A DNA stretch of 64,000 bases from CAVTWY01 sp963738575 (GTDB taxonomy: Bacteria > Pseudomonadota > Gammaproteobacteria > Burkholderiales > Burkholderiaceae_C), in assembly GCA_963738575.1 (NCBI GenBank), contig CAVTWY010000004.1, forward strand, positions 1,302,001 to 1,366,000. Reading direction: 5' to 3'. The notes beneath the pieces were generated by a model. It ran no database searches. It was not told the origin of the DNA and saw only the letters and a program-made list of their open reading frames with translations. The position numbers were made by a program, and so were the translations under genes. Numbering within the stretch: position 1 is the first letter of the stretch; each line of letters begins with the position of its first letter. Positions 43,745 through 50,954 of this stretch are shown here, piece after piece.

Positions 43745-44667
43745 GCCAAAGCCTCCAGCACTTTTTCGGCGATCAAAAAGCTCACCCGCTCGTTGGACTC
43801 GGTGGCAACGCCCGCAATGTGCGGCGTCAAAATCAGGTTGGGACAGTCTTGAAAGTGCGGTGACGCGGGCAGGGGTTCGGTTTCAAAAACGTCGATCGCT
43901 GCGCCCCCCAAATGGCCACGTTTGAGGGCGTGGGCCAAGGCCACTTCATCGATGATGCCACCCCGTGCCGTGTTGATCAAGACCGCACCAGGCTTCATGG
44001 ATGCGATGCGATGCGCATTGAAAAGCCCCCTCGTTGCGTCGACCAGGGGCACGTGCAGGCTCACCACGTCAGCCGTCGAGATCACCTCTTGCAGCCCTGC
44101 GCAACGTGTAGCGTGTGCGGCAAAGGCTGGGTGGTCTTGGTCAAGCATCGCGTCAAACGCAATCACTTGCATGCCGGTGGCACGCGCCATGCGGGCCGTG
44201 AGTTGGCCAATCGACCCAAAACCGATCAGACCCAGCGTCTTGCCCGCGATCTCGCGGCCGTTGGACAACGCGGTGCGTGGCCATTGGCCGCCAGCAACGG
44301 CTGCTGTGGATCCGTAGGCACCTCGCAGCAAGAGCATGGCGGTGGCAACCACATACTCGGCCACCGACAAGGCGTTGGCGCCCGTCGCTGGGATCACCCG
44401 AATGCCGCGGGCTTCGCACACCGGCACGTCGATGTTGTCCAGCCCCACACCCAGGCGACCCACCACCTTGCAGCGGGCCATGGCCGCCAACAGCTCACCC
44501 CGCACCTGGGTGCGGTTGCGCACCACCAGCACGTCAGCGCGCGCGCCTTCAGCGCGCAGCCGCGGGGCATCGTCTACCAACTTGGCGTCGTACAACACAT
44601 CGTGCTTGGCAGCCAGTTGCGCCACTGCGCGTTCATCCATGAACTCGGTGATGACGATGCGGCTCAC
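43741..44667 (-). CDS. slcC: D-isomer 2-hydroxyacid dehydrogenase, probable (S)-sulfolactate dehydrogenase
   Basis: 308-residue NAD-dependent dehydrogenase of the SerA type: cofactor motif LGLIGFGSIGQLTARMA, INTARGGIIDE, and the catalytic His in LTPHIAG, with Arg and Glu in the expected places. GTG at 44667 has GGAG on the coding strand at suitable spacing; the open frame to 44790 overlaps suyB. In known sulfolactate pathways SlcC oxidises (S)-sulfolactate to sulfopyruvate, which ComC then reduces to the (R) form. The slcC-comC pair next to suyAB makes this assignment likely; phosphoglycerate dehydrogenase is less likely at this length. Confidence 0.77.
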   Translation of the reverse strand: MSRIVITEFMDERAVAQLAAKHDVLYDAKLVDDAPRLRAEGARADVLVVRNRTQVRGELLAAMARCKVVGRLGVGLDNIDVPVCEARGIRVIPATGANALSVAEYVVATAMLLLRGAYGSTAAVAGGQWPRTALSNGREIAGKTLGLIGFGSIGQLTARMARATGMQVIAFDAMLDQDHPAFAAHATRCAGLQEVISTADVVSLHVPLVDATRGLFNAHRIASMKPGAVLINTARGGIIDEVALAHALKRGHLGGAAIDVFETEPLPASPHFQDCPNLILTPHIAGVATESNERVSFLIAEKVLEALA

Positions 44668-44696
44668 GGTGCAGCTCCAGACTTGGTAGGGACCAT

Positions 44697-45872
44697 TTAC
44701 GCGCTTTCGTACAGACGTGTCAGCACAAATTCGCGGTGACCCAGCGCCTCGGCTGCCGTGAAGCGCCCGTTGGCCGTGCGCAGCATGCACTCAAGCAACT
44801 TGTCACCCGCTTGGTCCAGCGTGATGTCGCGTTGCAGCAGGCCCGAGCTGTCCACGTCAACGTGTTCGCTCATCAACCGCACAGTGCGCGGGTTGGCGCA
44901 GATTTTGATGACGGGCAGGATTGGGTTGCCAATCACGTTGCCTTGTCCAGTGGGGAAGAAGTGCACCGCATAGCCCGACGCTGCGCACAGGGTCACCATT
45001 TCGGCCGCTGCCGACGACGAGTCCATGAACCACAGACCCGGGTGCGTTGGCATCTCGGCTTTGTCGATCACGCCATCAACAGTGCACTTTTTACCGATCT
45101 TCTGGATGTTGCCCAGTGCCTTTTCCTCGATGGTGGTCAGGCCACCGGCAATGTTGCCTTTGGTGGGTTGGCTGTCTGACAGGTCGCTGGTTTTGTGGCG
45201 GTTGATCACGTCCTGGTAGCGGTTGAACATGAACATGAACTGCTCACGCACTTTGTCGTTGGCGCAGCGCGCCGCCACAATTTGCTCGCCGCCGGTCAGC
45301 TCGGTGGTTTCGCCAAAGCACAGGTAATTGCCCAACGGGTGCAGTTTGTCAAAGGCGTTGCCCACCGTGGGGTTGGCGCCGCAACCACTGGTGGTGTCAC
45401 TTTCACCGCACTTGGTGGACACCCACAGTTCGTGGATGGCGCAGGGTTCGCGCTGTTTTTCGCTGGCCCACTGCACGTACTCGCGCGCCGCTTTGCTGGC
45501 GCGCATAATGGTGTCGTGGTCGCCGTGGCCTTCGATGCCAAAACCCACGACGGGCTTGCCGGTGGTGGCGATGCCTTGCACCACCTTTTGCGTCCATCCG
45601 TCTTCGATGCCAATCACCACCACCGCCGCGACGTTGGGGTTGCAGCCCGTGCCGATCAGCGTGCGAAAGTGCAAATCAAGGTCGGCGCCAAACTGCAAGC
45701 GGCCGTAAGGGTGCGGGATGGCAAGGGCCCCCTTGATGTTGTGCGCCACGGCCTCAGCCGCCGCGTTGGACAAATCGTCCAGCGGCAAAATGATGACGTG
45801 GTTGCGAATGCCAACGCGCTTGTTTTCGCGCCGGTACCCCAAAAAAGTTGTGTTTTTGTCAATGATGCTCAT
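44697..45872 (-). CDS. suyB: (2R)-3-sulfolactate sulfo-lyase, large subunit
   Basis: 391-residue member of the UxaA/altronate dehydratase C-terminal family. It has the N-terminus GYRRENKRVGIRNHVIILP and continues with HPYGRLQFGADLDLHFRTL, a close match to SuyB as known from Paracoccus. Cysteines in GTGCNPN, CGESDTTSGCGANP and FFPTGQGN regions may hold the iron centre. Paired with SuyA it cleaves sulfolactate to pyruvate and sulfite. The small-subunit gene lies 135 bp upstream and the two sulfolactate dehydrogenases lie downstream, all on the minus strand, which rules against an altronate or galactarate role. Confidence 0.87.
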   Translation of the reverse strand: MSIIDKNTTFLGYRRENKRVGIRNHVIILPLDDLSNAAAEAVAHNIKGALAIPHPYGRLQFGADLDLHFRTLIGTGCNPNVAAVVVIGIEDGWTQKVVQGIATTGKPVVGFGIEGHGDHDTIMRASKAAREYVQWASEKQREPCAIHELWVSTKCGESDTTSGCGANPTVGNAFDKLHPLGNYLCFGETTELTGGEQIVAARCANDKVREQFMFMFNRYQDVINRHKTSDLSDSQPTKGNIAGGLTTIEEKALGNIQKIGKKCTVDGVIDKAEMPTHPGLWFMDSSSAAAEMVTLCAASGYAVHFFPTGQGNVIGNPILPVIKICANPRTVRLMSEHVDVDSSGLLQRDITLDQAGDKLLECMLRTANGRFTAAEALGHREFVLTRLYESA

Positions 45873-45936
45873 GATGAGTATTCCTAACAGCAGTCGAGTT
45901 TAAAAAGAACGATTCAGCCAAGCAGACGCCGCAGAA

Positions 45937-46004
45937 CTGGCTTCGCCAGGCTGCCAGCGTCGCCCCCCGGGGGGAGGCGGCCGCAGGCCGCTTCGGGGGG
46001 GGCG
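45937..46004. repeat. GC-rich nested hairpin repeat between suyA and suyB
   Basis: Three stems fill the gap: ctggc/gccag (45937-45949), an outer stem cgcccccc/ggggggcg (45961-45968 with 45997-46004) and an inner stem gcggcc/ggccgc (45977-45991). This resembles a repetitive extragenic element frequent in Comamonadaceae genomes. It may set the SuyA to SuyB ratio by stabilising or attenuating the transcript. Copy number elsewhere cannot be seen here. Confidence 0.65.
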
Positions 46005-46007
46005 TCC

Positions 46008-46289
46008 TCACCAACGTTTGGTCTTGATGTTTTGCACGTGGGCATGCTCGCCCGCTTTGATGGGCTCCACCACCTTGCCCATGTCGATGCCGTATTTCCA
46101 AACGGTGTCGCCCACCGCCATGTCTTTGAGGGCCACCTTGTGCCCGATGGGGATGTCTTGCTTGGCCAAGATGCTGGTGGCTTTGTCGTCATCCATCATC
46201 CAGCCATTGAGGGACATGCCTGCCTTGACGCCTTCAACCACCACCACCGCAACGGTGTCGCGGGCGTCGTGAAGCACAAAATGAATCAT
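46008..46289 (-). CDS. suyA: (2R)-3-sulfolactate sulfo-lyase, small subunit
   Basis: 93-residue SAF-domain protein: begins MIHFVLHDARD, continues with VVVVEGVKAGMSL and DIPIGHKVALKDMAVGD, and ends HVQNIKTKRW, matching SuyA in length and ends. It is the small partner of the UxaA-family large subunit encoded next. ATG at 46289 has AGGAG on the coding strand at 46298-46302. It is the first gene of the sulfolactate operon, divergent from a GntR-type regulator with a palindrome between them. Confidence 0.88.
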   Translation of the reverse strand: MIHFVLHDARDTVAVVVVEGVKAGMSLNGWMMDDDKATSILAKQDIPIGHKVALKDMAVGDTVWKYGIDMGKVVEPIKAGEHAHVQNIKTKRW

Positions 46290-46395
46290 GGTTGCTTGCT
46301 CCTGAAAACCTAGAAAGAGAAACCTTACCGCTCTGCGATGCAGGGCCCTTTGCGGCTGCGGCGGTCGGATCGTAATCGGTGGAAAAAGCTTGTCA

Positions 46396-46420
46396 ATCCA
46401 ATCATGTATATGATATGGAT
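46396..46420. promoter_or_regulatory. Probable GntR/HutC-type operator between suyA and regulator
   Basis: An imperfect palindrome: ATCCA-ATCAT, a 4-nt centre GTAT, then ATGAT-A-TGGAT, so the outer 5-bp arms and inner 5-bp arms pair with a single extra base on the right. It is about 107 bp upstream of suyA and 34-57 bp upstream of the regulator's start codon. The symmetry and AT-rich centre suit a dimeric GntR protein. Confidence 0.65.
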
Positions 46421-46453
46421 GTCTAGGATGGCTTGCTGCACATAAGGGTTTCG

Positions 46454-47230
46454 TTGATCACCGCACGCACCCCCCAACAACCCGCTTTGGTCGCCATTGC
46501 GCCGCAAGCCGCCGGCATGCCGCTGTACCGCGCGGCCAAGCGTGCCCTGTTGCAAGCCATAGAAAGCGGCGACGTTTTGCCTGGCGCTGCCTTGCCCAGC
46601 GAGGCGGCGTTGGCCAAGTCTCTGGCCATTTCGGTGGGCACTTTGCGCCATGCCGTGGACGAGCTGGTGGCGGAACACATCTTGGTGCGGCGCCAGGGGC
46701 GGGGCACCTTTGTGGCCACGCACAGTGCAGCGCGGTTCTTGTTCCAGTTTTTTCACGTGGAGCGTGCGGACGGCCTGCGCGAAAGTCCCGAAGTGCAAAT
46801 GGTGAGCTTTGATCGCTTGCGCCTGCCCGATGACGTGGCTCAGTCCCTGGCAGTGCGCGCTGGTGAGTGGGCGGTGGTGGTTGAAAACCGCTTGTTGCTT
46901 CAAGGCCGTGCGGTGGTGCATGACCGGCTCTGGGTGCCCGCAGTGCTCTGCAAAGGCCTGACCGAAAAGCGACTCCGCGACCGCACCGGTACCATCTACC
47001 AGTTCTACCAATCCGAATTCGGCCTCACCGTGCTTCGTGCTCAGGAGCGCGCGCGGGCTGTGGGTGCCGATCGTGCGGCGTCGAGGGTGCTTGGCATCGC
47101 ACCCGGCACCCCGGTGATCCAAGTGCAACGCACCGCGCTCACGTTTGGTGACAAGCCCGTCGAGTATCGTGTGTCCACCATCCACACTGCCTTCCACGAC
47201 TACGTGCACACTTTGTCCAGGCCGTCGTGA
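46454..47230 (+). CDS. GntR-family regulator with UTRA domain (HutC type), probable sulfolactate regulator
   Basis: 258 residues: N-terminal winged helix (PLYRAAKRALLQAIESGD to GRGTFVATH, about residues 22-90) and a C-terminal UTRA ligand domain ending IHTAFHDYVHTL. TTG at 46454 follows aaggg at 46444-46448; a TTG at 46433 is also in frame. Divergent from suyA with a palindrome between, so it probably controls the sulfolactate genes and itself, with sulfolactate or sulfopyruvate as inducer. The role is inferred from position. Confidence 0.83.
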   Translation: MITARTPQQPALVAIAPQAAGMPLYRAAKRALLQAIESGDVLPGAALPSEAALAKSLAISVGTLRHAVDELVAEHILVRRQGRGTFVATHSAARFLFQFFHVERADGLRESPEVQMVSFDRLRLPDDVAQSLAVRAGEWAVVVENRLLLQGRAVVHDRLWVPAVLCKGLTEKRLRDRTGTIYQFYQSEFGLTVLRAQERARAVGADRAASRVLGIAPGTPVIQVQRTALTFGDKPVEYRVSTIHTAFHDYVHTLSRPS

Positions 47231-47261
47231 CGTTTATGAATCCAACCGTGCCACGCTCCTT

Positions 47262-48485
47262 TTGAACCCTGATGCCCCCCGACTGTGGCAGCGCCCACAA
47301 TGGATGTTGGCCCTGATGCTGGCCTGCTTGGGCATGATCGGACCGTTTGCCATCGACACTTACTTGCCCGCGTTCAAGGGCATCGCGCAGTCGCTCGGGG
47401 CCACGCCCGTGGAGATGCAACAGACGCTGTCGGCGTACCTTTTTGGCTTTGCGATCCTGAACCTCTTTCACGGCGCGCTGGCCGATTCGTTTGGCCGACG
47501 TCCTGTGATCTTGGGTGGCATGCTGTTGTTTACCGTGGCCTCGGTGGGCTGTGCCATGAGCCAGTCGATTGGTGCTTTGATCTTCTTTCGTGCCTTGCAA
47601 GGCATGTCGGCAGGCGCAGGCATCGTGGTGTCGCGCGCCATCATCCGCGACATGTTTGCGCCCCGAGATGCGCAGCGCGTGATGTCGCAGGTCACCATTT
47701 ACTTTGGCGTGGCGCCCGCCGTGGCGCCGTTGATCGGTGGCGTGCTATTTGAATACGCCGACTGGCATTCTATTTTTTGGCTTCTGGCGGCCATCGGTGC
47801 CATTTTGTTGATTGTCAACGCCAGGTGGTTGCCCGAAACATTGCACAAGGGGCAGCGTCAGCCTTTCAACGCCCGCAGCCTCTTCAGGGGTTATTGGTCG
47901 TTGGCGTCTGACCCACGCTTTATTGCGTTGGCCTTCGCCAGTGGCATCCCCTTCAATGGCATGTTCTTGTACGTATTGGCCGCCCCCACATTTTTGGGGG
48001 AACACTTGCAATTGGCACCTACGCAGTTCTTTTGGTTCTTCGTGCTCACCATCGGCGGCATCATGGGCGGAGCGTGGTGGTCGGGGCGTTTGGCGGGTCG
48101 CATCCGTCCCAAAGACCAAATTCGGCGGGGGGTGTTCATCATGCTGGGCGCTGCGGTGTTGAACGTGGCGGGTAACTGGTGGTTGGCCCCGCACGCCGCG
48201 TGGTCGATGCTGCCCATTGCGGTGTTTTCTTTCGGCTGGTCGTTGATGGTGCCGGTGGTGACGCTGCAAGTGCTTGACTTGGTGCCAGATCGACGCGGGA
48301 TGGCGTCTTCATTGCAGTCGTTTGTGGCCAGTGTTGCCAACGGTGTGGTGGCCGGCGTGGTGGTGCCGCTGGTGATGCATTCGCCACTGGCGCTGGCACT
48401 CACGGCCTTGGCCATGCTGGGCGTTGGCATCGCGGCGTGGCTTTGGGTCAAGCCTCGCTTGCCTTCGGTCGCCATGCTGTCGTGA
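47262..48485 (+). CDS. MFS transporter, Bcr/CflA (DHA1) family
   Basis: About 407 residues with 12 hydrophobic segments. The motif between helices 2 and 3 (GALADSFGRRPVILGG) and the first helix GPFAIDTYLPAF are characteristic of Bcr/CflA drug:H+ antiporters. The start is uncertain: TTG at 47262 is used, ATG at 47304 would trim the N-terminus to the first helix, and the open frame to 47145 overlaps the regulator gene. It lies 31 bp after the GntR gene on the same strand. A role in exporting a pathway product is possible but unsupported by the family. Confidence 0.8.
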   Translation: MNPDAPRLWQRPQWMLALMLACLGMIGPFAIDTYLPAFKGIAQSLGATPVEMQQTLSAYLFGFAILNLFHGALADSFGRRPVILGGMLLFTVASVGCAMSQSIGALIFFRALQGMSAGAGIVVSRAIIRDMFAPRDAQRVMSQVTIYFGVAPAVAPLIGGVLFEYADWHSIFWLLAAIGAILLIVNARWLPETLHKGQRQPFNARSLFRGYWSLASDPRFIALAFASGIPFNGMFLYVLAAPTFLGEHLQLAPTQFFWFFVLTIGGIMGGAWWSGRLAGRIRPKDQIRRGVFIMLGAAVLNVAGNWWLAPHAAWSMLPIAVFSFGWSLMVPVVTLQVLDLVPDRRGMASSLQSFVASVANGVVAGVVVPLVMHSPLALALTALAMLGVGIAAWLWVKPRLPSVAMLS

Positions 48486-48511
48486 CGCAACCATTGCACG
48501 CCTGAAGGTTG

Positions 48512-49066
48512 TTAGGGTTTGTGCATTGGGGTGAACGGCGCAAGCACCCTTTCCAGCACCACTTCGGTGTGCGTTGCCCCTTGCCGGGTGTGCACCTCAG
48601 GGGCCACTTCAACGAATCCGAGCCGCTTGGCCAGCGCGATGGACCGCCAGTTGTCCTGCTCTGCGTTGACAAAAAAATGCGTGACACCAAAGTCGTTCGC
48701 CACGCCGTCCAACATTTGACGCACGGCCGATTGAGCGAGGCCGCGACCCCAAAAAGTGCTGCCGATCACGTAAGCGATGTGGGCTTCATGGTTGGCCTTG
48801 ATGGTGGTTTGAACGTACCCGGCCATTCGGCCCGACTCATCACGCACCACCCAGTTCAACCAATGCTCAGACCCATCGGGCGATTTGCGGCCTTCGCTGC
48901 GCGCAAGTTTTTTGCGCAGATGCTGGGGTGAAGCTGGCGGTGTCTCGTCGAGGTATTGGTACAGAGCGGGGTCGATCAGCACGGAAAAAAGCTCGTCGGC
49001 ATGGGACACGGAGCGTGGTTCCAAGGTGGCGCATGGGCTTACACCATTTGGTTGATTTTGGATCAT
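48512..49066 (-). CDS. GNAT-family N-acetyltransferase
   Basis: 184-residue acetyltransferase of the RimJ/RimL-like type. Acetyl-CoA binding features are IAYVIGSTFWGRGLAQSAVRQML near residues 93-115, followed by HFFVNAEQDNWRSIALAKRLGF. ATG at 49066 is preferred to TTG at 49075; neither has a clear ribosome site. It converges with the MFS gene and is divergent from the dcw cluster. Substrate unknown. Confidence 0.8.
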   Translation of the reverse strand: MIQNQPNGVSPCATLEPRSVSHADELFSVLIDPALYQYLDETPPASPQHLRKKLARSEGRKSPDGSEHWLNWVVRDESGRMAGYVQTTIKANHEAHIAYVIGSTFWGRGLAQSAVRQMLDGVANDFGVTHFFVNAEQDNWRSIALAKRLGFVEVAPEVHTRQGATHTEVVLERVLAPFTPMHKP

Positions 49067-49121
49067 TTGCAACAAAATGATTCTTGAAGGAACGGGTTTC
49101 GGACCACGCCGTATGTCTATG

Positions 49122-49170
49122 TTTTTGAACGTTTTTGCCGTTCAAAAAAGGGCATATTTGCTCAAAAAAG
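49122..49170. promoter_or_regulatory. A/T-tract region with palindrome upstream of the dcw promoter
   Basis: A perfect 10-bp inverted repeat TTTTTGAACG / CGTTCAAAAA (49122-49131, 49139-49148) with a 7-nt spacer is followed by a direct repeat tcaaaaaag (49142 and 49162). T and A tracts recur at about one or two helical turns, which predicts a bent or UP-like element between the divergent GNAT gene and mraZ. Neither strand has a T tract 3' of the stem, so it is not a terminator. Confidence 0.5.
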
Positions 49171-49209
49171 CGGCTCTAAGTGATTGATTTCATTAGAAGT
49201 TTTAAGTTT

Positions 49210-49279
49210 CCAGGCGTTGCTCAGGTGCCTGGAAAGGAGCTATAGTGAGGATTAGTGGAAATTAGTGGGCCATTGTGTC
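49210..49279 (+). promoter_or_regulatory. mraZ promoter with MraZ boxes
   Basis: A promoter can be read as TTGCTC (49217-49222), 18-bp spacer, TATAGT (49241-49246). The -35 element lies inside a dyad CCAGGC/GCCTGG (49210-49215, 49227-49232). Four GTG-type repeats at exact 10-bp steps start at 49245, 49255, 49265 and 49275 (GTGAG, GTGGA, GTGGG, GTGTC), the arrangement recognised by MraZ; the last coincides with the mraZ start codon. Autorepression of the dcw cluster is therefore expected. Confidence 0.8.
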
Positions 49280-49715
49280 GGAATACAACTTCGAGGGTAC
49301 GGATCGTCTGGCGCTTGACCCTAAAGGTCGAGTGACGATACCCGCCCGCCACCGACAGGTTTTGGGTGCCATTGCCAACGATGAGTTGACGATCACCAAA
49401 GGCCAAAACGGCGAATTGATGGTCTTTCCGCGCCCGCTGTGGATTGAATTTCGAGCCCGCGTGCAGGCCTTGCCGATGGAGGCGAGCAACTGGCGCCGCG
49501 TGTTCTTGGGAAGTGCCATGCCCGTGGCCGTGGACAGCGGTTCACGCGTGTTGATTGCACCCGAGCTGCGCAAATTTGCCGAGCTCGACCGCGAAGTTTT
49601 GCTGGTCGGCGTGGGTCGAACGTTTGAACTTTGGGACGCGGCGCGATTTGCGGCGCTCGAGGCGGCGACCCTGGGCACGGTCATGCCCGAATCGCTTCGC
49701 AACATGGTTTTGTGA
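49275..49715 (+). CDS. mraZ: Transcriptional regulator MraZ
   Basis: 146-residue DNA-binding protein with two SpoVT/AbrB-like repeats: LDPKGRVTIPARHR near residues 15-28 and VDSGSRVLIAPELRKFA near 86-102. It represses the division/cell-wall cluster by binding GTGGG-type repeats, and those are visible just upstream. GTG at 49275 is the start. The stop overlaps the rsmH start (TGATG). Confidence 0.93.
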   Translation: MSEYNFEGTDRLALDPKGRVTIPARHRQVLGAIANDELTITKGQNGELMVFPRPLWIEFRARVQALPMEASNWRRVFLGSAMPVAVDSGSRVLIAPELRKFAELDREVLLVGVGRTFELWDAARFAALEAATLGTVMPESLRNMVL

Positions 49716-50671
49716 TGGGAGACGCAGACCCATGGCAACACACCCCCGTCTTGCTCAGCGAATCGGTCGATGCGCTGGCAATCAAGCCAACAGGCACTTA
49801 CATCGATGGGACGTTTGGGCGCGGAGGTCATGCCCGATCAATTTTGCAGCAATTGGGGCCCCATGGCCGATTGATTTGTTTCGACAAAGATCCGCAGGCC
49901 ATAGCGCATGCGTCTGTGTTGGCCAACGACACAAGGCTCATGGCGGTTCACGCCGACTTCTCCGCGATGGCATCGGCGCTTCACGCGCTGGGGGTTTCAT
50001 CAGTCGATGGCGTTTTGCTCGATCTGGGGGTGAGCTCGCCCCAGATCGACGATGCGTCGCGCGGCTTTAGTTTTCGATTCGAGGCGCCGCTTGATATGCG
50101 GATGGACACGACTCGCGGCGAGACCGCGGCCGATTTTTTGGCGCGCGCTGACGAGCGGCATATTGCAGAGGTGATTCGGGACCATGGGGAAGAACGGTTT
50201 GCTGTATCGATTGCAAAAGCGGTTGTTGCTCGGCGTGAAAGTGGGCAGCCCATTCGAAGCACCCGCGAACTGGCCGAGCTCGTGGCTCGCACGGTCAAAA
50301 CCCGCGAGCCGGGCCAGGACCCAGCGACGCGCACATTTCAGGCACTTCGGATTCACATCAATGCCGAACTTGAAGCCCTCGCGGCGGGCCTTGAGGCTGC
50401 GCTGATGTTGCTTGCGCCCGCAGCACGATTGGCGGTGATCAGCTTTCACTCGCTCGAAGACCGCGTGGTAAAGCAGTTCATCGTGCGCGAGAGCAAGGCG
50501 GTGTATGACCGCCGTGCCCCGTTTGCACCGGCGCCTGCGCTGCGTCTGCGTGCGCTGGCACGCATCAAGCCGTCAAGCGCTGAAGTGGCTGGCAACCCCC
50601 GCAGCCGTTCGGCGGTGCTGCGTGTGGCCGAGCGCACCAACGAGCCGTTTGTTGCGGGGGCCGCTGCATGA
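49715..50671 (+). CDS. rsmH: 16S rRNA (cytosine1402-N4)-methyltransferase
   Basis: 318-residue SAM-dependent enzyme that methylates C1402 of 16S rRNA. Motifs include HTPVLLSESVDAL at the N-terminus, the SAM site GTFGRGGHA near residues 34-42, LLDLGVSSPQID, DMRMDTT and the C-terminal ISFHSLEDR. ATG at 49715 overlaps the mraZ stop. The frame is open further upstream within mraZ but the family start is here. Confidence 0.93.
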   Translation: MGDADPWQHTPVLLSESVDALAIKPTGTYIDGTFGRGGHARSILQQLGPHGRLICFDKDPQAIAHASVLANDTRLMAVHADFSAMASALHALGVSSVDGVLLDLGVSSPQIDDASRGFSFRFEAPLDMRMDTTRGETAADFLARADERHIAEVIRDHGEERFAVSIAKAVVARRESGQPIRSTRELAELVARTVKTREPGQDPATRTFQALRIHINAELEALAAGLEAALMLLAPAARLAVISFHSLEDRVVKQFIVRESKAVYDRRAPFAPAPALRLRALARIKPSSAEVAGNPRSRSAVLRVAERTNEPFVAGAAA

Positions 50672-50952
50672 CCAAGTTGAACCTGATCTTGGTCCTGGCA
50701 CTGCTTGTCAGCTGCTTTTATCTGGTCACCACGAGCCATGACGCGCGCCTGCGATTTGCGGCCATCGACCGCGCCAAGACCGAACAGAACAAGCTCGCGC
50801 TAGAGCACACGCGCCTGGAGGCTGAGCGTCAACAACAAACCACCTCGCTCAACGTCGAGCGCAAGGCTCGCGACCAGCTGCGGATGCGCACCGTCAATCC
50901 GGCGGTGACGCAGTATGTGCAAGACATCCCTGCAGCTGCCAGCGTTAAGTAA
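50668..50952 (+). CDS. ftsL: Cell division protein FtsL
   Basis: 94-residue bitopic membrane protein: short cytoplasmic start, one membrane helix at about residues 5-20 (LILVLALLVSCFYLV), then a charged, coiled-coil-like periplasmic stretch. It forms a complex with FtsB and FtsQ in the divisome. ATG at 50668 overlaps the rsmH stop by four bases and ftsI starts two bases after its stop. Identification rests on size, topology and position. Confidence 0.88.
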   Translation: MTKLNLILVLALLVSCFYLVTTSHDARLRFAAIDRAKTEQNKLALEHTRLEAERQQQTTSLNVERKARDQLRMRTVNPAVTQYVQDIPAAASVK

Positions 50953-50954
50953 CC

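Noticed and set aside
44697..46289. Altronate dehydratase (uxaA) genes
   Set aside because: The split small and large subunits, their termini, and the neighbouring SlcC/ComC-type dehydrogenases fit sulfolactate sulfo-lyase better.
47262..48485. Sulfite exporter for the sulfolactate pathway
   Set aside because: The protein is a Bcr/CflA-type MFS antiporter, not a TauE/SafE or SuyZ-type exporter; only its position suggests a link.
49122..49148. Bidirectional terminator upstream of mraZ
   Set aside because: The palindrome has A tracts, not T tracts, at its 3' end on both strands, and both flanking genes are divergent.
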